Assembly: GCA_965660815.1 (NCBI GenBank)
Contig: CBFIBG010000012.1
Coordinates: 38,578-102,577 of the forward strand
Origin: Glaciecola sp965660815
GTDB taxonomy: Bacteria; Pseudomonadota; Gammaproteobacteria; Enterobacterales; Alteromonadaceae
Length of the DNA: 64,000 nt
Reading direction: 5' to 3'
A program made the translations under genes and the position numbers. Shown here piece by piece: positions 61,645 to 64,000 of this stretch. Numbering within the stretch: the stretch's first letter is position 1; each line of letters starts with the position of its first letter. The notes under the pieces were generated by a model that worked only from the letters and a program-made list of their open reading frames with translations, was not told where the DNA came from and searched no databases.

Positions 61645-62319
61645 TTACTTTATAATTTTGCGGATCCTTGCAAAGGCTAACAAGCCAAAACCTAACAGTG
61701 CGATGTGAGCAGGTGCGTTGACGGGTCTTTCCATATAATCGTAAATAATAGAAATGTTGCCTCCCGCATCTGTTCTAAACTGAGTTAATAGATTGCCGGC
61801 GCCAGTAGCAAAAGAAGTAGCAACAGCGCCTAGGTTAAGATCGATTGTCTCACCAGTACCCGTAAATTGTGCAAGAGTAGTTGTATCGGTGAAGGTTTCC
61901 ATCTCTGTTTGCATATTGTTTAGACCAAAAATCTGTGTTCCAGAAGAACCGCCAAAGTCAGTCGTACCGTCATATTCAGTTGCTGCAAATTGCGCTGTAT
62001 CCGATGGAACGGTAATCACTAACGTAGTGTTCGTTACAAGTTCACTTAAAGTGATTTCTGCTGACAGACTTACGTCTATAATAGTTGGCTCTGCATCTAA
62101 GCTCTCCAAAGATGCGTCCCCGTTTAATAAACCTTCAAGCACGAAAGTGACTGAGTTTAGGACTCGGTCGCCGCCCATATCATCAAACTTAGCGACTGAA
62201 ACGACTTCATCAAAGTTGGTAGTTTGAAGTGGCACAGCTGCAGTAACAGTAATGGATGCCGCGCTGGAAAAGCCGGCCATAGACAGCAGTGCAACGCCGC
62301 AGAGTAATTTTTTCAACAT
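61645..62319 (-). CDS. PEP-CTERM-type exported surface protein
   Basis: A 224-residue secreted protein with a signal peptide (about 1-21, ending SSA). The body is rich in T, S, L and D with few charges and resembles choice-of-anchor beta-sandwich proteins. The C-terminus is a sorting signal: a short APAH motif, a hydrophobic helix (IALLGFGLLAF) and a basic end (ARIRKIIK), as in exosortase/PEP-CTERM substrates of Alteromonadales. The start at 62319 has AAGGAG 7 bases upstream; the longer frame lacks such a site. A sigma-54-type promoter lies about 85 bases upstream. No exosortase gene is in the window. Confidence 0.75.
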   Translation of the reverse strand: MLKKLLCGVALLSMAGFSSAASITVTAAVPLQTTNFDEVVSVAKFDDMGGDRVLNSVTFVLEGLLNGDASLESLDAEPTIIDVSLSAEITLSELVTNTTLVITVPSDTAQFAATEYDGTTDFGGSSGTQIFGLNNMQTEMETFTDTTTLAQFTGTGETIDLNLGAVATSFATGAGNLLTQFRTDAGGNISIIYDYMERPVNAPAHIALLGFGLLAFARIRKIIK

Positions 62320-62670
62320 AGTAGCTCCTTTATAAATTTTAAGGTTATCGCTGTACAAGACTGCAACCTTACGTCTTGCATTTATTCAGCTATTACTTCC
62401 TTGCAATGTCTGTTCCTATGGAAAAACTATCGACTTATCATGAGTTTAAATTAGAGCGCACCATTAGAGTACTTATATTGTAAAAATGCCGGACAATCGT
62501 AAGTGTGTAATATTTTCATACTTTAGTATAAAGGGTGGTGATTTTAATGATTTTACAAAAATTAGCCTTTAGTTGTATGAATTGTTCAAATTTTTACTGT
62601 TAAAAAAGTCGACACTTTAATGGGTTTGAGTATTTTTAGTCTTTATTTTTTGCCATACAAGCACTCTGAT
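62320..62670. other. Control region of the PEP-CTERM gene
   Basis: 351 bases with no gene. It holds the sigma-54-type promoter at 62402-62418 and a short palindrome, ATACTTTAGTAT (62519-62530), which could be an activator or repressor site. Confidence 0.45.
62402..62418 (-). promoter_or_regulatory. Candidate sigma-54 promoter for the PEP-CTERM gene
   Basis: On the minus strand TAGGAACAGACATTGCA has the invariant GG and GC of a -24/-12 promoter separated by exactly 10 bases, and TTGCA at -12. It would start transcription about 70 bases before the ATG. RpoN control of PEP-CTERM genes is known in other bacteria. Confidence 0.55.
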
Positions 62671-63405
62671 TTAAGTTGTTAGAACAAACATTTCATATCC
62701 AAACTCGCCCAAGTACTGTTCATATATTTCAATTTCTTTTTCTAAATCTGCTATGGCGGTTGAGTTAGGCATAGCGGGTTTTAGCGTTTCAATACGCGCT
62801 TTAAGAGGCGGGAAATAGTTGAGCCATGCTTGTCGACTCATTGTGAAATGCTCTATCACTTTAAAGCCAGCTTGATGCATTTGAGTTAAGCGCTTATCTG
62901 CCCGTTGCATATCTGGGTATTCGTGTTTCCAAAATTTTAGGATTTGAGGACTAGGATCATCGGTCAACCACACTAAATCACTGATCACCATAAAGCCCTG
63001 CTCTTTAAGCAAAGGCTTCCAATGTTTTAGAGCTTGCTCCACGCCCATTATGTAAGCAGAGCCTTCAGACCAAACACAATCAAAGCTAGCCGGAGGAAAC
63101 GGCACGTTTGTCATACTGGCGCATTCAAAAGAAACGTTTGCTTCTAACTGCTGCTCTACCAGCATGTTTGAAAGATCGTTAAGGGCGCTTTGCTCGTTAT
63201 CTAACGCCACTATTTTTGCTTGAGTGTTCTTTGCCAGCAAGCGAGTTGAAAAGCCTTTTCCGCAGCCAATATCAATGATGCTGCTAGGCTCTGTAGGTAG
63301 TAAGGACAACGCTTTGAGCGTGTCGGAATCTGAGCCTGGGCCCCAGCGTTCTAATGGTTGAAACACCGTCATAAAGTCGGCCATGTACTGATCGTGTTCG
63401 TTCAT
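62671..63405 (-). CDS. Class I SAM-dependent methyltransferase
   Basis: A 244-residue enzyme with the Rossmann-like SAM fold: motif I SIIDIGCGKGFSTRLLA, the acidic motif II IVALDNEQSAL, and the post-motifs MTNVPFPPASFDCVWSEGSA and KPLLKEQGFMVISDLVW. It transfers a methyl group from SAM to an unknown small molecule. I list the ATG at 63405; a TTG at 63417 would add four residues and neither has a strong ribosome site. The gene stands alone. Confidence 0.85.
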   Translation of the reverse strand: MNEHDQYMADFMTVFQPLERWGPGSDSDTLKALSLLPTEPSSIIDIGCGKGFSTRLLAKNTQAKIVALDNEQSALNDLSNMLVEQQLEANVSFECASMTNVPFPPASFDCVWSEGSAYIMGVEQALKHWKPLLKEQGFMVISDLVWLTDDPSPQILKFWKHEYPDMQRADKRLTQMHQAGFKVIEHFTMSRQAWLNYFPPLKARIETLKPAMPNSTAIADLEKEIEIYEQYLGEFGYEMFVLTT

Positions 63406-63638
63406 ATCTGTCGACAACTATTTTGAGCAGAGCCTGTTTTTCGGTAAAGCCTTGCTGTTGTAACCATGCCTGATGAGTATCGGGCGCGAGTGAATTTGTG
63501 TGTTGATGATAAAGGCGTATTGAGCTTTTTCCAAGGTGCGTAGTTGTAAGAGTTTTGTGTGTTGTGTTTGGGCTAGGTCTATTCGACTTTGCGTTCTAAA
63601 AAGGTGTTGCTATGAGTGTCAGCCTCCTAAGGTAACAC

Positions 63639-64000
63639 TCAATCTGGGTCAAATGGATTAAATAAATCAACACCTGTTCCCGCAAAATCGTCTGTATTTC
63701 TTGTTACAACAGTTAGACCATTCGTTAGCGCAATAGCCGCAATTTGTTTATCTATAGAATTTTCGTGATGAGGAACCCTTAGCCTCCCCCAAACCTGAGC
63801 CTCGACTTCTGTAAAGTCCAAAATCATATTCGAAAAATCAGATGTTATTGTATCCAGCCATTGCTCAAGTAGTAACGCTTGCTTCACATCCTTTCGGTAT
63901 CGAATAAGCTCAATTCCACGTCTTATCTCACCAATTGTAATAACGCTTAGATACAGCTCAATGTTTTCATTGGTTACTTTCTTAAAAAAACGTTTAACGC
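63639..64000 (-). CDS. PIN-domain toxin (VapC/FitB-like), cut by the window edge
   Basis: A partial gene open to the right edge of the window; about 120 codons are visible. The frame reads from VKRFFKKVTNENIELYL through SVITIGEIRRGIEL to a C-terminus DKQIAAIALTNGLTVVTRN and DDFAGTGVDLFNPF. The E of TIGEIRRG and the D residues near the end are the acidic metal ligands of PIN ribonucleases; the first aspartate (usually LLDTN) would lie beyond the edge. VapC-type toxins cut tRNA or mRNA; the partner antitoxin should be just upstream, outside the window. A GTG at 63887 is probably not the true start. Confidence 0.8.
   Translation of the reverse strand, partial: VKRFFKKVTNENIELYLSVITIGEIRRGIELIRYRKDVKQALLLEQWLDTITSDFSNMILDFTEVEAQVWGRLRVPHHENSIDKQIAAIALTNGLTVVTRNTDDFAGTGVDLFNPFDPD

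Overview
The window reads as chromosome of a marine gammaproteobacterium of the Alteromonadales (Alteromonadaceae-like). This is an inference from gene content: a proteorhodopsin with a full retinal pathway, a HiPIP, a PEP-CTERM-type protein, a delta-class carbonic anhydrase, Nei, LTA4H-type M1 and M14 peptidases, an NCS2-like permease and a CadC-like regulator, all in moderately AT-rich DNA. I saw no rRNA or tRNA genes, insertion sequences, CRISPR arrays or prophage.

Layout. 0.1-1.0 kb: two small unknown membrane-type proteins. 1.2-4.6 kb: a pqi-type MCE lipid-transport operon with PqiA split into two genes. 5.4-7.4 kb: a GH13 amylase lipoprotein. 7.6-19.9 kb: eight co-oriented envelope genes. 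Three have LPP20/FlgT-N-like domains, three have CsgG/TolB-N-like domains (fused to TPR, eleven FN3-like modules, or a beta-helix), one is an MltC-like lytic transglycosylase and one is a small exported protein. This is my main candidate for an undescribed system. 20.1-25.0 kb: a small lipoprotein and an RND pump with its adaptor. 25.5-28.4 kb: nei and an M1 aminopeptidase. 28.5-36.4 kb: blh-crtY-crtB-crtI-crtE-proteorhodopsin (transcribed right to left), then idi and two small membrane proteins. 36.5-42.7 kb: the permease and a 1.5-kaa PAS/coiled-coil membrane protein. 43.0-47.1 kb: an AstE-like deacylase with a GCS2-type ligase, a YdjM-like hydrolase and a TIGR03643 protein. 47.2-55.6 kb: a VRR-NUC plus DEDDh nuclease fusion, a TPR protein divergent from a CadC-like regulator, an HNH protein and an M14 peptidase. 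55.7-64.0 kb: CPXCG protein, flavin reductase, HiPIP, delta-CA, an HD-GYP variant, Ndh, PEP-CTERM protein, methyltransferase and a PIN toxin cut by the window edge.

How the parts work together. CrtE, CrtI, CrtB and CrtY make beta-carotene, Blh cleaves it to retinal, and retinal plus the opsin forms a light-driven proton pump; Idi supplies isoprenoid precursor. The Pqi and RND systems and the large 7.6-19.9 kb locus are all envelope machinery. Regulatory elements read from the DNA include a six-copy 11-bp direct-repeat array beside the CadC-like regulator, a Fur-box-like site before the HiPIP gene, a GG-N10-GC sigma-54-type promoter before the PEP-CTERM gene, and several hairpin terminators. 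All family assignments come from reading motifs; no database search was run.
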